Source of the DNA: Corythucha ciliata
Taxonomy: Eukaryota; Arthropoda; Insecta; Hemiptera; Tingidae
DNA: 64,000 nt
Assembly (NCBI GenBank): GCA_038030265.1
Contig: CM075940.1
Span: forward strand, 9,982,001 to 10,046,000
Direction: 5' to 3'
Made by a program: the position numbers and the translations under genes. The stretch's first letter is position 1, and each line of letters opens with the position of its first letter. Shown here in pieces: positions 10,575 to 21,585 of the stretch. The notes under the pieces are model-generated. The model worked only from the letters and a program-made list of their open reading frames with translations, was not told the DNA's origin and ran no database searches.

Positions 10575-10860
10575 ATATTCAAGCCGGACGAGGGAAAACG
10601 TGTAAAAGCGGTCAAAAACTCTGGAAATCCGGATGTTTCCCTCAAACCGGGCTGATGGTGAGAGCCGGCCAGGCAGGGCCGGGTAGCCTAGTGGGATGGC
10701 TGTGCGCCTGAACGCCAAAACGGATACTGGACCGGACTTCGTTGCATTTTTCACAGCAAAACCTCGTTGTGACGCTCTTGTTCCAGGGATAAAGGGTTGG
10801 GGGTGAGCCCAACAAACTTCAGTCGTAGTTGGCCTCTGTCTACCGTGACACATTTTGTGA
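10575..10860 (+). other. Possible SINE-like or tRNA-like fragment
   Basis: A phrase near 10681, tagcctagtgggatggctgt, fits the Pol III A-box pattern (TRGCNNAGYGG). I see no convincing B box, poly-A tail or flanking duplication. The block is richer in GC than its neighbours, so it is probably an inserted repeat rather than unique sequence. The 93-codon minus-strand frame over it has no family motif. Confidence 0.25.
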
Positions 10861-12254
10861 TACGCCTAAAGATAATGGAGAGTGATGCCGGATTTGACAT
10901 TTCACGCGATCTAAAATAAAAAAAATTAAGTTTTCGGCTTTAAAAAAGACCGAAGTTTTAAGTTATTCCTGTCCCTGGAAAATGAACTTTCATTTTCAGG
11001 GAATTTCTTTTCACCCCCCCCCCCCCACCGATGGTCAATTCCAGTCGCTTCCTTCCCTCATCAGCCAACGCCTGTGGCCAAAACCTTGAGAAGGCCCCGC
11101 AGACGCTATGAATGTGGACCTCTCGCACGTGGATTGGAAAAACCAATGAAAACTTAAAACCCGTATTCATAGCGTCTCACTGAATTCCTTTGTTCTACAT
11201 ATAAGCAAAAAGTCGATAAAATATTTAACATGGCTGAGCCTGCTGCTCTTTTTAACGTATAACCTTTAGAATTTGTTTCATCCTTACGGGGCCAATGTAA
11301 TTTTTGTTGGTATTAATATTCATACGCACCCACCTCCCTCCATCATATCACCGTAAACAAAAGAGCGCTACAACATTTTTAATTAAAATTAGGTTTCGTT
11401 CTGTAGACTTTAAATTCAAAGAACGGACAGCGAGCCCAATTATTTCTTCAATGATTTGTCCGAAGAAGCTTATTCAAAAGGCGTATTCACAATAAATTTA
11501 GAAGGTTCATTTCTTCCGAAGAGTAATTAAAACACATTGTAGCCTCAGCCCAAAACTGTACTTCAGGCTGAGGTAAAACAAAATGCATTTATTAAAACGT
11601 CATCATGAAACGTTGAGCTAGTAAAGAGAAAGAGTTAATTGCTTATTCAACGCAGAAACATGTAAACGAGTTGGCTTTTATGCTGGTACGCATTAAAACG
11701 CGTTGACGAGTTTTTCTTTCTTCTTCCTGCTTTTAATCTATCTCCGTTACACAGATCATTTGCCAAAGAGAAATATCATATTAGGCTAAAAGCTTTCGAA
11801 CTATTTCTCTTTTGACGGGCATTGATTATGTGAAAGAAGTAATGAAATATATTAGGCGTGGTCAGAGTCATAAATGACAAGACATCATACTGTGTTGGCA
11901 ATTCCTTTAAGGGTAGATAAGAGAAATTTATCTGGATTTTTTTCGTGTCATTGATGAAGGGGGTGCAAGATGGGTGGGGTTACTCTGATTTGTTTGAGAG
12001 GGGGAGGGGGGATAAAATCGTGTTTTACCTGCATGTTGCGTCGCCCAAACATGACTGCGCCAGCGAGTGACACGTTGGAATCAAATTATTTTCCGGCTGT
12101 TGAGCGCAAACAGGGTGGAGTAACTCTTGCGCCACTAGACATTCATCTTTTGTGTTTTTTGTTTTCCTTTAAACAAAATAAAACCAATAAAACTCGTTTA
12201 AAAAACAACAACGGAGAATCGATCTTTCGAAAACTTTTTTTTAAAAAAACTCAC
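10861..12254. other. No gene recognised (3' flank or intron of the GFRL-like gene)
   Basis: AT-rich sequence with poly-C near 11017 and short G runs. It probably lies in the intron downstream of exon 12255-12546 because that exon ends in a splice donor. I looked for a continuing cysteine-rich minus-strand frame and found none I could support. Confidence 0.4.
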
Positions 12255-12546
12255 TTGCACAAACAGAACGCTATCTCAAGGCTCCAGTGAGACTCGACCG
12301 TGCTGTAGAAGGTCTGAAGTGCTTGCATGCAATTCTCACGGCGACAACGATTACTACTACAGTATTGCATAACGGACGATAGGGCGGCTTTACAAGTCGA
12401 ATGTCGATTGCAGTTGTCGAGCGCTTCGTCGCACGTATTTTGGAAACTGAGAGTTGTGTCTTCCTCTTGTTTTGAACCCGATCCTAAAACATGGGCGTCT
12501 TGATCTTGAAATTGTTTTAAAAGGAACAAACGAGGCCTACGTAATT
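12255..12546 (-). CDS. GFRL-like receptor, exon with a GDNF/GAS1-type domain
   Basis: The minus-strand frame has the cysteine pattern of the GDNF-receptor domain: TCDEALDNCNRHSTCK, then VMQYC, CRRENC, a QALQTFY helix, and a closing FCLCK. GDNF-family receptor-alpha proteins are cell-surface receptors of this fold that bind TGF-beta-like ligands; this function is inferred from the domain. The exon is followed by a GTGAGT donor (bases 12254-12249) with two bases of a codon left over. Two acceptors are possible: CCCCCCCTCAG giving a start at 12546, or TTTTTTTTGTCTCGCAG giving 12572. Only the first matches the phase left by the exon at 46163-46290 (one base left over), so I chose it unless another exon intervenes. 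About 40 linker residues precede the first cysteine. Confidence 0.72.
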
Positions 12547-12572
12547 CTGAGGGGGGGATGTCCTTTACAAAT

Positions 12573-13451
12573 CTGCGAGACAAAAAAAATTAACGAAATT
12601 TCATTTTAAGGTATTTCCAGGGTTAGCATCTCAACACAATGATCAAGTATTCAATTAACGAGCGTCAGGCTACACCTGACTCTGTGGAATCTTTGATATT
12701 TTCTCAGGGGGCGTAAATGGAAAAACTGTAATCCCTTCAATATTTATTTAACAGAAGCGCAAGGACCCACACATTCTACTTATTTATTAAATTCAAAGTT
12801 TTAGCTCCTCCGGAGTCTGAAACACACGTCTGGTTCGATAAATAAATTAGTGAGGAGAAGGGCATTATTGTAATAATTTATAAAAGTAAAGTGACCGTCC
12901 ATGAAATGGACATTATACGTCTACCGTTGGTTTAAGGTTGAAACATTTCTGTTAAATCGTGGGACAAGAGAACCTCGCCTATGTTACTCAAGGTAGATGT
13001 TAAGGGGAGGAGGGGGGCTAAGTGATGAATTCGACTTCCCTCCTCACTACAAAACCATCCTCTTTCAAGTTTTAGGACGACTCCCCTTCTCCATTTTGAA
13101 AAGTCAAAGGAAAGTCGATCATTCAAAATTTTTGGCGGAAAAACGATTTGCGACCGACTTACAATTCGGAAAAGAGTCGGTGGAGGGAGGTTGAATAAAT
13201 AACGGAGCATTAGTTGTTATGCCAATGTTCGGGTTAAATGAATTCAGGACGTCTTAAAGAAGACCTTTGCCTTACAAGCTCGTTTTATAAGAAAGCACTC
13301 AGGATATAAATTTATATCATTTTTTTTTTTTTTTTTTTTTTTTTTCTTCAGGGAGAAATTTCTTTACAGGGCATTCACGACCCTCCACAGAATAACCCCA
13401 GTCTTTCAAAAGGTTGATTACGTTTTATTCAAAGGTTTTTGAAGGTCAGAC
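12573..13451. other. Intronic sequence; poly-T tract, no gene
   Basis: No protein motif is seen on either strand. A run of about 27 T with flanking AT lies at 13319-13345. GGGG-rich spots occur near 13010. It probably belongs to the large intron between GFRL-like exons. Confidence 0.45.
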
Positions 13452-13716
13452 TGTTGGAATTCCATGAACAAACCAGTGGTGTACATGATTGGAACTAACG
13501 TGGTCTTCCTGAGTTAATGATGTTGAGAAATGTGACTCAGGTAATTTTTAAAAAACCGCGAGGAGTACTTTATCACTGCTTGTTATCGCGAGATGGGGTT
13601 GGTTAACAACAGACCTAAAAAACAGTTTTGATAATGTAAAAATAAAACCACGTTTTCTCTTGCTCTAATAAAAGTTATTAATAAAGTTTCTGTTATTAAA
13701 AACTCAAAATCCAACA
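13452..13716 (+). repeat. Copia 5' LTR (265 bp)
   Basis: It begins TGTTGGAATTCC and ends ATCCAACA, the usual TG...CA ends with a short inverted repeat (TGTTGGA / TCCAACA). A poly-A-signal-like AATAAA lies near its end. The last 67 bp match 16919-16985 with three substitutions. Confidence 0.88.
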
Positions 13717-13732
13717 GGTTATGGGCCCAGTG
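13717..13732 (+). other. Primer-binding site, initiator-Met tRNA type
   Basis: GGTTATGGGCCCAGTG directly follows the LTR. Copia elements of insects prime with a half-molecule of initiator tRNA-Met and have this same primer-site phrase. Confidence 0.8.
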
Positions 13733-13821
13733 CCAGTAGCATAGAGAGACGAGTAAGTAAAATCAGAAATTTGGGCCAGTTGTTCAAACATTCTGTGTGG
13801 AACGTAAAAAGTCGGTGTGAA

Positions 13822-14654
13822 ATGTCGGGTCACGGTAACGACGCGTTACATGTTGAAAAATTTGTGGACTCCACGTCTTTTCCATTGTGGAAGTTCCAGC
13901 TCGGAGTGATTTTTAGGTCACAGGGATCATTTGAAGTCGTGAACGGAACTAGTAAAATGCCAGAGGCTCCGAAGCATGCCAAAGATTGAAGCTGAACGCT
14001 GACGCCCAAAAGGTACTTGTTACAACGATCAATAAAATGTTGATAAATTTAATTCTCAATTGTCAAACGTCGCACGGAATGTTCGACAAATTGTGCTCTC
14101 TGTATGAAGGCAAAAAGGAGCACCAACTGACTGACTTGTGCAATGAGTTTTTTTTTCTGTAAAAGTTCAAAAAAGGGCAGGACATGATGTCTTTCGTCTC
14201 TGAAATGGAAAACTTGGTGTTTAAATTAAAATCATTGGGTCAGGAAATCACGGAAGAAATGATCATCTCTCGCTTACTTGTGGCCTTACCGGAGTATATG
14301 CGAAATTTTCCTACAGCTTTGAATTCGACTTCGTCTGATGAGAAAACCCTAGGAAATTTGACTGTCCAATTAATAAAAGAGGAAGCGAGACATCAAAAGA
14401 ATGGCGACGAGAAGCCAGTTGCTTTCAAGGCATCGCAATCTGTGAATAAGAGGTTCTCGAAAGGTAAAGGTAACCAAATTCAATGTTTCGTTTGTGATGA
14501 AAAAGGCCATATCGCAAGGAATTGCCCCAAGAAGACAAAGGCTTACAGCTCGACAACTGCCTGCACGATCTGTAAGAAGACGAATCATCGAGAAGACAAT
14601 TGTTTTTATCGAAATAAGACTGAAAATGTCAACAAAAAAAATCGGCAAAGGTAG
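13822..14654 (+). pseudogene. Copia gag, broken
   Basis: An ATG at 13822 opens the N-terminal capsid-like part (LHVEKF...LWKFQLGV), which stops at 13989. The frame then changes near 13986 and the capsid continues (SHGMFDKLCSLYEG), with a TAA at 14160 in a T-rich spot. After that it runs open through the RLLVALPEYM region to a nucleic-acid-binding zinc knuckle CFVCDEKGHIARNC (CX2CX4HX4C) and a second, CTICKKTNHREDNC. In an intact element this protein builds the virus-like particle in the cytoplasm. Confidence 0.88.
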
Positions 14655-16918
14655 CCTTCCTTACTCATAATGAAGAATTTGCTCCTGAGAGTTTTGTGGT
14701 GGACTCAGGCTGCACTCAACATATGTGCAAAGACAAAAATTTATTCAAAACCTTGAGCCATCATGAAGAGCTGATTAGTACGGCCAAGGATAATGAATCA
14801 CTAAAATCCCTTGGTTCAGGAACGATCGAGACCAACGACTTCAGTCTCAAAAACTCACTTTATATACCGAAACTTACGATCAATCTTCTATCTGTTAATG
14901 CCATAACAGAAAACAATGGCGTGGTGGTCTTCACGAAGAACAAAGTGGACATTATAAAAGAAAATCGTGTGGCGATCAAAGGTCAAAAACAAGCAGACGG
15001 CTTGTATACGATAAAATCGGCCGTAGAGGGCAGCAACAATTTTGCTCTTCTCACTCCGTCGTCAAAACTCAATGACTTACACCCGAAAAATGGGTCACCC
15101 GGGCTTCAAATCGCTAAAAAAACTTGATTCGCCTCACAGACGGCACAGAAATTAAGGAAAAGGACTTCGAAAAATCCCTACCGTTTTGTGAAGTATGTTC
15201 TTTGGCAAAACAGACTCGAATGCCGTTTAAAAATTGTCGACAGAGGGCGGAAAGGTGTCTCGAAATCCTTCACATGGACTTGATCGGGCCTGTTGAAAGT
15301 GAAACTTGGGACGGAAAAAGGTTTAGCTTGATAGTTCTGGACGACCATTTGCACTTCGCTAGCGTTTTTCTTATGAAAAACAAAAGCAAAGCGTTTGAAT
15401 ATATAAAAGATTTCATCAGCCAAGAGGAAAATGAAGAACAACTGAAAGTCTCAAAAATCCGGTGCGACGGAGGAGGTGAATTCTCTAGTGCTCAAATGAA
15501 GGCGTGACTGAAATCACACGGAATCCAATTGTATCAGGGTATTCCTTACACACCACAATTAAATGGGAAAGCGGAAAGACTAGGAAGGACCATGTTGAAC
15601 CGAGTAAGAGCACTGTTGGCGGATTCCGGACTAAAAGATGAAATGTGGGGGGAAGCGGCTCGAACGGCTGTTTACCTCATGAACAGAACACCAACTCGCA
15701 CTGAGAACGGTCACCAGCTGAAAAATGGTACGGAAGGAAACCGAACTTACACAATGTTCATCTATTTGGATGCGACGCATACGTGAAGAGATTGGGGACA
15801 CCTCGAAGTCAAAAATTAACCTTCGTCGGGTATTCTAACGTTGGTTTTCCACTATGGGATCCGACGTCTCGTCGGATTATCAACTCAAGAGACGTAATCT
15901 TCGACGACGATTCACCAAACACAAGACGAAACCGTAAAAATTTGGGGTGAAGTGAATGAAGTCGAAAATGAACGTGATTCTGAAGACAATACCGAGATCG
16001 CCGAAAATTTGGAAGTCGAGGAAGAAATCAATAATGAAAACAACAATCCGCCAGAGCGGGCAAGACCGCAGAGAGAAATAAAACTGCCCCAAAAATTCGA
16101 CGGATTTGTCATGCTAACTTACAAGCAAGCAGTTCAGGGTCCAGAAAAGGAGCTGTGGTCCCGAGCTATAAAAGAAGAAATAGAATCTCTTGAAAGAAGC
16201 GAAACCTGGACGCTAGTCAACGAAGAAAATGCTAGAGGACAGCCAGTTCTCTCATCAAAATGGGTGTTTCGTCTGAAAGAAGATGAGCGGCACAAGGCTA
16301 GATTGGTGATTCGTGGTTTTGAACAGGAAAACGACCAGGAGGACGTTTTTAGCCCTGTATTCAGTGCCAATTCATTAAGAACAATGTTTGCTCTAGCTGC
16401 GTCGAAAAATTACCATATCTTCAAAGATGTAAAATCAGCCTTTCTGTACGGTGAACTAAAAAGAAGAATCTTCATGAAAACCCCCGAAGGATTTGAAGTT
16501 CCAGGAAAGCTATGCGAACTGCGAAAGGCCCTTTACGGCTTGAAGGAAAGTCCAATGATATGGAATGACAAGTTCACTGAGACTCTGAAACGACTTGGCC
16601 TTGATCAAACTAAGTCTGAACGATGCATGTTCAAAAATGACGCATCTTCGATAATAATCGCCATCTACGTTGACGATGGGTTAGCGATTGGTGAAGATCG
16701 TGACGAACTCACGACCAAGGACCTCAAGGGAGTCCAGGAAGAATTCGACATGACGGTGGAGGAAGATCCTAAGTCATTTCTTTGCTTGGAGAAAATTCGA
16801 GACTTGACTGGAATCACAATAACTCAGGAAAACTACATAATTTCCATGCTGAAAAAGTTCCGCATGATCGACGCCAAATCAGTAAGCACGCCAAGCCACG
16901 ATAACAAACTTTATCGAG
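14655..16918 (+). pseudogene. Copia pol: protease, integrase, RT; broken and truncated
   Basis: A frameshift near 14635 precedes the aspartic protease motif VVDSGCTQHM. Another near 15118 leads into integrase: CEVCSLAKQ of the zinc finger, then catalytic Asp in LHMDLIGPV and IRCDGGGEF, a TGA at 15505, then PQLNGKAER with the Glu. In the HHCC finger the usual GH pair reads GS, so one His seems lost. Shifts near 15740 and 15940 bracket the integrase tail. RT is open from 15952: KARLVIRGF, DVKSAFLYGEL, LRKALYGLKESP and IYVDDGLAIG. It is cut at 16918 where LTR sequence begins, so RNase H is absent. Confidence 0.9.
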
Positions 16919-16985
16919 ACGTTTTCTCTTGCTCTAATAAAAGTTATTAATAAAGTTTCGGTAATTAAAAACTCATAATCCAACA
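16919..16985 (+). repeat. Copia 3' LTR remnant (67 bp)
   Basis: The bases match the last 67 of the 5' LTR (13650-13716) with three differences, ending in ATCCAACA. The first bases, acg, are also those of the pol sequence at the join, so a deletion at a three-base microhomology could have produced the junction. Confidence 0.85.
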
Positions 16986-18850
16986 ATTGAAGCTCTTTTT
17001 TGGCCTTTGAGGGCTGCTGATTGAGCGGCTGACGTCCGTGGCTCCTTTGTGCGCAAAGTATGCCACAAAAACGCCGGAATCAGTGGAAGGAGTCTCGTCA
17101 ACGGCTCGTCTGATCGAAAAATCAGATGGGGGTTCCCAGTGTTCGAATACGCAGGTTCGTCCAATTTTGAATCAGCCTAAGGGGTGATTTTAAGGGCTAC
17201 TTTTTCAAATTGTTTCGATTCGAACTGAATGCTTAATTGATAAATTCCGCCGTCAGCCGCCAATCCCTTGGGAGGGCCATCAGGGCCCCCATTCAATATG
17301 GGATTCCAGAGCGGCCACGAAGTTGGTTCCTCGCGTTGGAAAATTCTTTTAAAAAATCACAGAGCCGCGTGGCTTTGTTGGCTTTGAGCAGGCCGGTATT
17401 CCCCGAAACATCGAGCTGTTGCGTTGCGCGGCCCTATAAGAGGTATTGCTAGATAGCGTGAATGGTTTTTCCCTCCTCAGGGGTTCTCAGTACTTCCCCC
17501 CGTGGTGCTGGCACTTATGAGCCACAACGACAGAGTGTACAATACGGCTCAACCGTAATTAGCCATCGAGGTTGGCTTAATAAGCGGAACTCTGCGGAGT
17601 TCGACCAGAATTATCGTCCGCGATCCAACCACAACCACCGCATTAAACGATTACTCACAAAATCGCAGAAATATTGAACGTTCATATTAAAACGTGAATC
17701 GAGCCATCGATATTGTGTCTTTAAGTGACATCAGTGAAGCTGATGCTGTTTTTCCGTGTTCCCCGTAGAATTCACATAAAGTGGCGTGTTGTGTGACGAA
17801 TGGGGGCTGTTAAATCATATGTCACAAGGACTTGTGAAAACACGTCAAGTAGAATCGAGTATTCAATGTGTTTACGTTCATAGAGGACTTGTGTCGAGGG
17901 AGGGTGTGGATTATCGGTTTAAATACTAAAGGAAAACACAAGGCCATTGGGGGGGGGGGGGCTCACACGCAGGCATGTTAAAACCCACAACAAAGAGAGA
18001 AAGAGACAGTGAGAAGAGCGTGAGTGGAAGGGAAAAATGAGCGACATTCATTGTGTGTGGCAATATGAGAAGGGAAAGATGGATGAACGGGGTAGAGTTA
18101 ACATCAATATGTCCTACAGCTTGAAAATGGACTGTTTTATACGAGTTGTGAAAAACGAATAAAACCAGTATTGCCTTTGAAAGGTTATATACATGGAGTC
18201 ATTCAAGTTTATTCAATAAATCAAACATAAATTTCTGACGTTTAGTTGTCTGTTTAAAAAGATTAGGCCCACTATTTATTATGATGAATGAAATGAGATA
18301 ATTTCGTTGTAAAATGGGGTAGATAGTCAACCTGAGATAACTGTGTACCCCGGAGCTTGTGCTTTGCCCTTTTCCATCTTTAATACCCCCTCCCTTACAC
18401 GTCAAACCTCTTTTAAACTTTCTTAAATCCTTCAACACCACTCGAATCTTTTACGAAGCGAGTTCCAATCTACGAACAATTTTACGACGAGTGAAAAGTC
18501 ACAATCACTATAGAAACTCAAAAACAAAGCCCAGGAAAGGTGACGACGAGGAAGTGCTGAAACTTAATCGTCATCAATCAGGGAGCGAAATAGGGTTGAA
18601 ATTCAAACGGGCGGCATAGAGCGTTGGTGTCGTCTTGCCATTTTGACCTTTCAGTCGACTTCCCTCTGCTTCGAACGATAATAAATCTGTCTTCGGAGGC
18701 CCTTCAGGAGGAATTCGAATAATTCGATATCTTCCGAGGAGAGCTGAAAGCGTTTAATTCGGTGCGTGGAATGGTGGAAGGGGGTGGGACATCTAAAAAG
18801 TTCAAGCTAATGAATTGATGGTTTCGGTGTCAAATGAAAGTCAGAGAGGA
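16986..18850. other. No gene recognised
   Basis: A more GC-balanced block at about 16986-17700 looks different from the AT-rich surroundings and may be an unidentified element; frames in it (up to 71 codons) show no motif. A G run lies near 17949-17960. The rest is AT-rich with no supported feature. Confidence 0.35.
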
Positions 18851-18908
18851 GCTTTTCTTTCTTTATCTTTTTCTTTCTTTCTCTCTTTCTTTTTCTCTTC
18901 TTTCTCCC
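18851..18908. repeat. TTTC/CTTT pyrimidine microsatellite
   Basis: An interrupted run of TTTC/TCTT units on the plus strand; simple-sequence DNA. Confidence 0.85.
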
Positions 18909-19770
18909 TCCGGACAAGTTGTAAAGCACTAAGAACTCATCCTAAGAAATAATCATTTAAAGCTTAAATAAGACCCATGGCACTGTAATTCATTGAAATT
19001 ATGAATTTTCGTCACATCCAAGCCTATTGATTTGGTTCATTGTTGTCAATGTTTTGTGTATACATAAACGATATACTCCAAACGTGAAAGAAACAGGAAA
19101 GTTTCAAACGTGACACGCTCCTTTCAGAAAGAAAATGGGTGGGCTTCTTTTCAAAAGTTATTCACAAAAATGATGATAAAATACTTGTAATGAGAGTCAT
19201 TGATTCAGAAATAAAATGTTTTTTCGCGAAGCATGACTGAAATTTCTAAGCGAATAGTTCTGCGCATAAATTAAACTCACCAAAACGACAAGTTTCTCTA
19301 TAGCTCACAAGCTGTAGGGAAGGAAACGAATCGTCTCATGAACTTCTGGACGATGAATTTCACTGGTTTGAGGGGGGTTCATAGAATGAGTTATTGTCTG
19401 AAAGGTGAGAATACCCCAAGGAGCAAACACAGTCGTGTCCGGAAGATAACCACCCCTTGGGAGTTCTATTTTATCACCTCAACAACGCGTCTTTTTTAAC
19501 GGCGTGAGTTCACTCGCTTCTGGAGTAAGCACTGAACCGTGGATACAATAGTAAGCCATTTGAAGAGAGAAAGTTCAGTTTTTAACTGTGCGTGTTTATG
19601 TATATAAAACAATTGACTGTCGTTAACTTTAAAAATCGACGCTTCCTAGTGGTGGAGAGCGTTGAAACTGTTTTAAGTTCCAATAAAAACTCCAAGTTTA
19701 TTCAAATCGAACAAATCCAAAACTCTTTATCTATCAATACAATTATTTTAACCATGTGAAACATACAGCT
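18909..19770 (-). other. Probable gypsy 3' LTR region (right part) and unassigned sequence
   Basis: The polypurine tract at 19779-19792 implies that the minus-strand 3' LTR starts at 19778 with TGTGATAC and runs to lower coordinates. An AATAAA lies near 19691-19696 (minus). I could not place the far LTR border. The rest of the stretch shows nothing recognisable. Confidence 0.4.
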
Positions 19771-19778
19771 GTATCACA

Positions 19779-19792
19779 TCCTCCCTTCCTTC
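19779..19792 (-). other. Polypurine tract of a gypsy-type element
   Basis: On the minus strand GAAGGAAGGGAGGA sits just before TGTGATAC, after the end of the pol tail. This is the usual layout for plus-strand priming next to a 3' LTR. Confidence 0.6.
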
Positions 19793-19820
19793 ATGACACG
19801 GGCTCAAGGATATGCCGCAG

Positions 19821-20345
19821 TCAATTTGGAGGACGTCTTATTCTTTGAGAGCGCCTCAATTTATCCGGCGTAGCTTCTCTGAATTTCTCGTCCACTTCAC
19901 TTGAACGAATCCTTTCACACATTTCAGGTAGCTCGTTGGAAAGGACGCTTACAGATGATCTTCTTCTCGTTTCTTTACAATTTCGCGCGTTTTCTTCTAG
20001 AAGTGGCCATGGATATCTTTGTTTTCGCGATGCTTCGTGATTGATTGGTCTTTTATATCCGACTAAAGCCTTTCGATTTCTTTGATACCTTCTTTCTCCA
20101 ACCATCACCTCGTACCTCCGTGGAACGCCTTCTATTTTATTTTTAATGATAAGATTTAAGATTCCATGTTGCCCTGGGTCGTTAATGTAAACTTGCTCTC
20201 TTTCTTGTAATTCTTTGACTTCACGAGTTTTTTTACTCTTATTATACCAACAAGCTTGCTTGACCTTTTTATTTTCATCAATTTTGCGAAGGTTGTCCAA
20301 ATCTGACCACTTGGGCTCGAGAAGCTGAGCTCTTCGGTTTCAAAG
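19821..20345 (-). pseudogene. Ty3/gypsy pol C-terminal tail (integrase end)
   Basis: Minus-strand frame of about 170 residues starting inside a domain (LEPKWSDLDNLRKIDE). It has the features of the region after gypsy integrase: QACWYNKSKKTRE ('Q..YYN...R'), a segment where the usual W.KD reads INDPGQHG, PRRYEVMVGERRYQRNRKAL and a terminal RRSQRIRRPPN basic motif. The frame stops normally before the polypurine tract. Everything upstream of pol's tail is absent, so this is a 5'-truncated relic. Family assignment is by eye. Confidence 0.65.
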
Positions 20346-20424
20346 GAAGAGTTTCTCGTAACTTTCATCTCATTAACAGCTCTGAAGAGCTGTTACCTAA
20401 CACGGTTGGAGGAGTGCGGTATGC

Positions 20425-20560
20425 TAGAAGTAGTGATGCACGAGACCGAGACGAGACTTGAGTGGTCTCGGTCTCGCTCATGAAGGATTGGTCTCGGTCT
20501 CGAACATGAAAAGTCGGCCTCGTCTCGAAAAGTTAAAGTTGTGAATTCAAAAATGTGTGA
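20425..20560. repeat. 'tctcggtctcg' repeat cluster, left
   Basis: The phrase ggtctcggtctcg and its complement cgagaccgagac occur several times, beginning gtgatgcacgagaccgag. A second cluster lies at 23725-23795. The pair may be the ends of one element later filled by other insertions. Confidence 0.5.
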
Positions 20561-20970
20561 TATTAGTGACGAGTGATCCAATTCTCGTCTCAATGATTAC
20601 AGATGACGATGGATGAATTTATACTTTGCTTTCGTTCCTTGGTGGTTCGTGGCACGAAGGGAGATAAGTGATACACTACTGAGTACTGACCAAAGAACTT
20701 TGTAATTGCCCCAACATGGAATCGTGCCTTTAAAACAATCGTCACACTGAGAAGGTGAAAGGGGAACAGTTGCGAACTCAACAAGATCAAGTCAAAATCT
20801 CGCACATGCCAACTCATTTAGTTCAAGCAAGAGACTTCCCTTTCCAGACACGACGAGGCAGAGGTGCGCAATTCCCCGTCATCCATCAGATCCTCCTTCT
20901 CTAATTGAAAGCGGTGTCGAGTTTAATTATAGTGGCCCAGGGAAGTTTCAAACGCAAAATTATGGTTCCC

Positions 20971-21312
20971 TTGCACTAGGCAGCCTGGCCGCGGCAGCCA
21001 GTTGGCTGCTGTGCAATTGGGCTTGTTCTATAGTCGGGTCGGTGAAAGAATGTGCATGAAATCACCCTCTCTCCTTTCCCTAAACCCATATGACTTACCG
21101 CTACCACACCATCACCTGAGAAGAGCCTCTCCTGTTTTATCGGTAAAACTCTCTGTGATTGGTTGCAGTAGTTTGATAATAAGAGGAGAAATAGAGAACC
21201 ACGTTAAGAGAGGGAAAAAGCGGGCTTATGGCCTCCCACCACTCATGCACATTCTTTCGCCGATCCGACTATAGTGGCTGCCCCATCCAGGAAATCTTTG
21301 CTGCCTAGTGCG
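20971..21312. mobile_element. MITE-like inverted-repeat element
   Basis: The outer ends cactaggcagc (20974-20984) and gctgcctagtg (21300-21310) are reverse complements. Inside, a 29-base arm at about 21030-21058 (tagtcgggtcggtgaaagaa...) faces 21244-21273 with few mismatches. There is no coding capacity. No target duplication is obvious. Confidence 0.6.
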
Positions 21313-21539
21313 CGGCAACCCACAGGTTGCAATGTATTTCACCGGCCCCCCGGGAACCCTAAGTGTATTACGATACGTAGGCATAAAGGAGCTTTTAACG
21401 AAGGAGGCACGATGTTTGTGTCACGAGACGAAGTCGAGGGGACCCAAGGAGAGGGAGAAAACAGCCGTGCGCCGACGCAAGGAAGGACCGCCCATTCCCT
21501 ACTCCCAGGAAGCCAAGTGGGTGGCGCCACCCACCACAC

Positions 21540-21547
21540 TATATAAG
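21540..21547 (+). promoter_or_regulatory. Possible TATA box of the LTR-like block
   Basis: TATATAAG lies in a GC-rich context about 40 bp upstream of the possible LTR start. It is a plausible Pol II promoter element, but nothing else supports its use. Confidence 0.3.
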
Positions 21548-21585
21548 CAGCGCGGCGACACAAAAATAGGCATTCCGACGTAGGG

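Larger units (their letters stand above)
13452..16985 (+). mobile_element. Degraded Ty1/copia LTR retrotransposon
   Basis: The order is 5' LTR, initiator-tRNA-type primer site, gag with zinc knuckles, protease, integrase, reverse transcriptase, then a 67-bp stub of the 3' LTR. RNase H, the polypurine tract and most of the 3' LTR are missing. The coding region carries at least five frameshifts and two in-frame stops, so this copy cannot make its proteins. The 5 bases outside each end differ (cagac on the left, attga on the right), so no target duplication is present. Confidence 0.93.

Noticed and set aside
16986..17700. Ribosomal RNA fragment
   Set aside because: The GC-balanced block looked structured, but I recognise no conserved rRNA core sequence in it.
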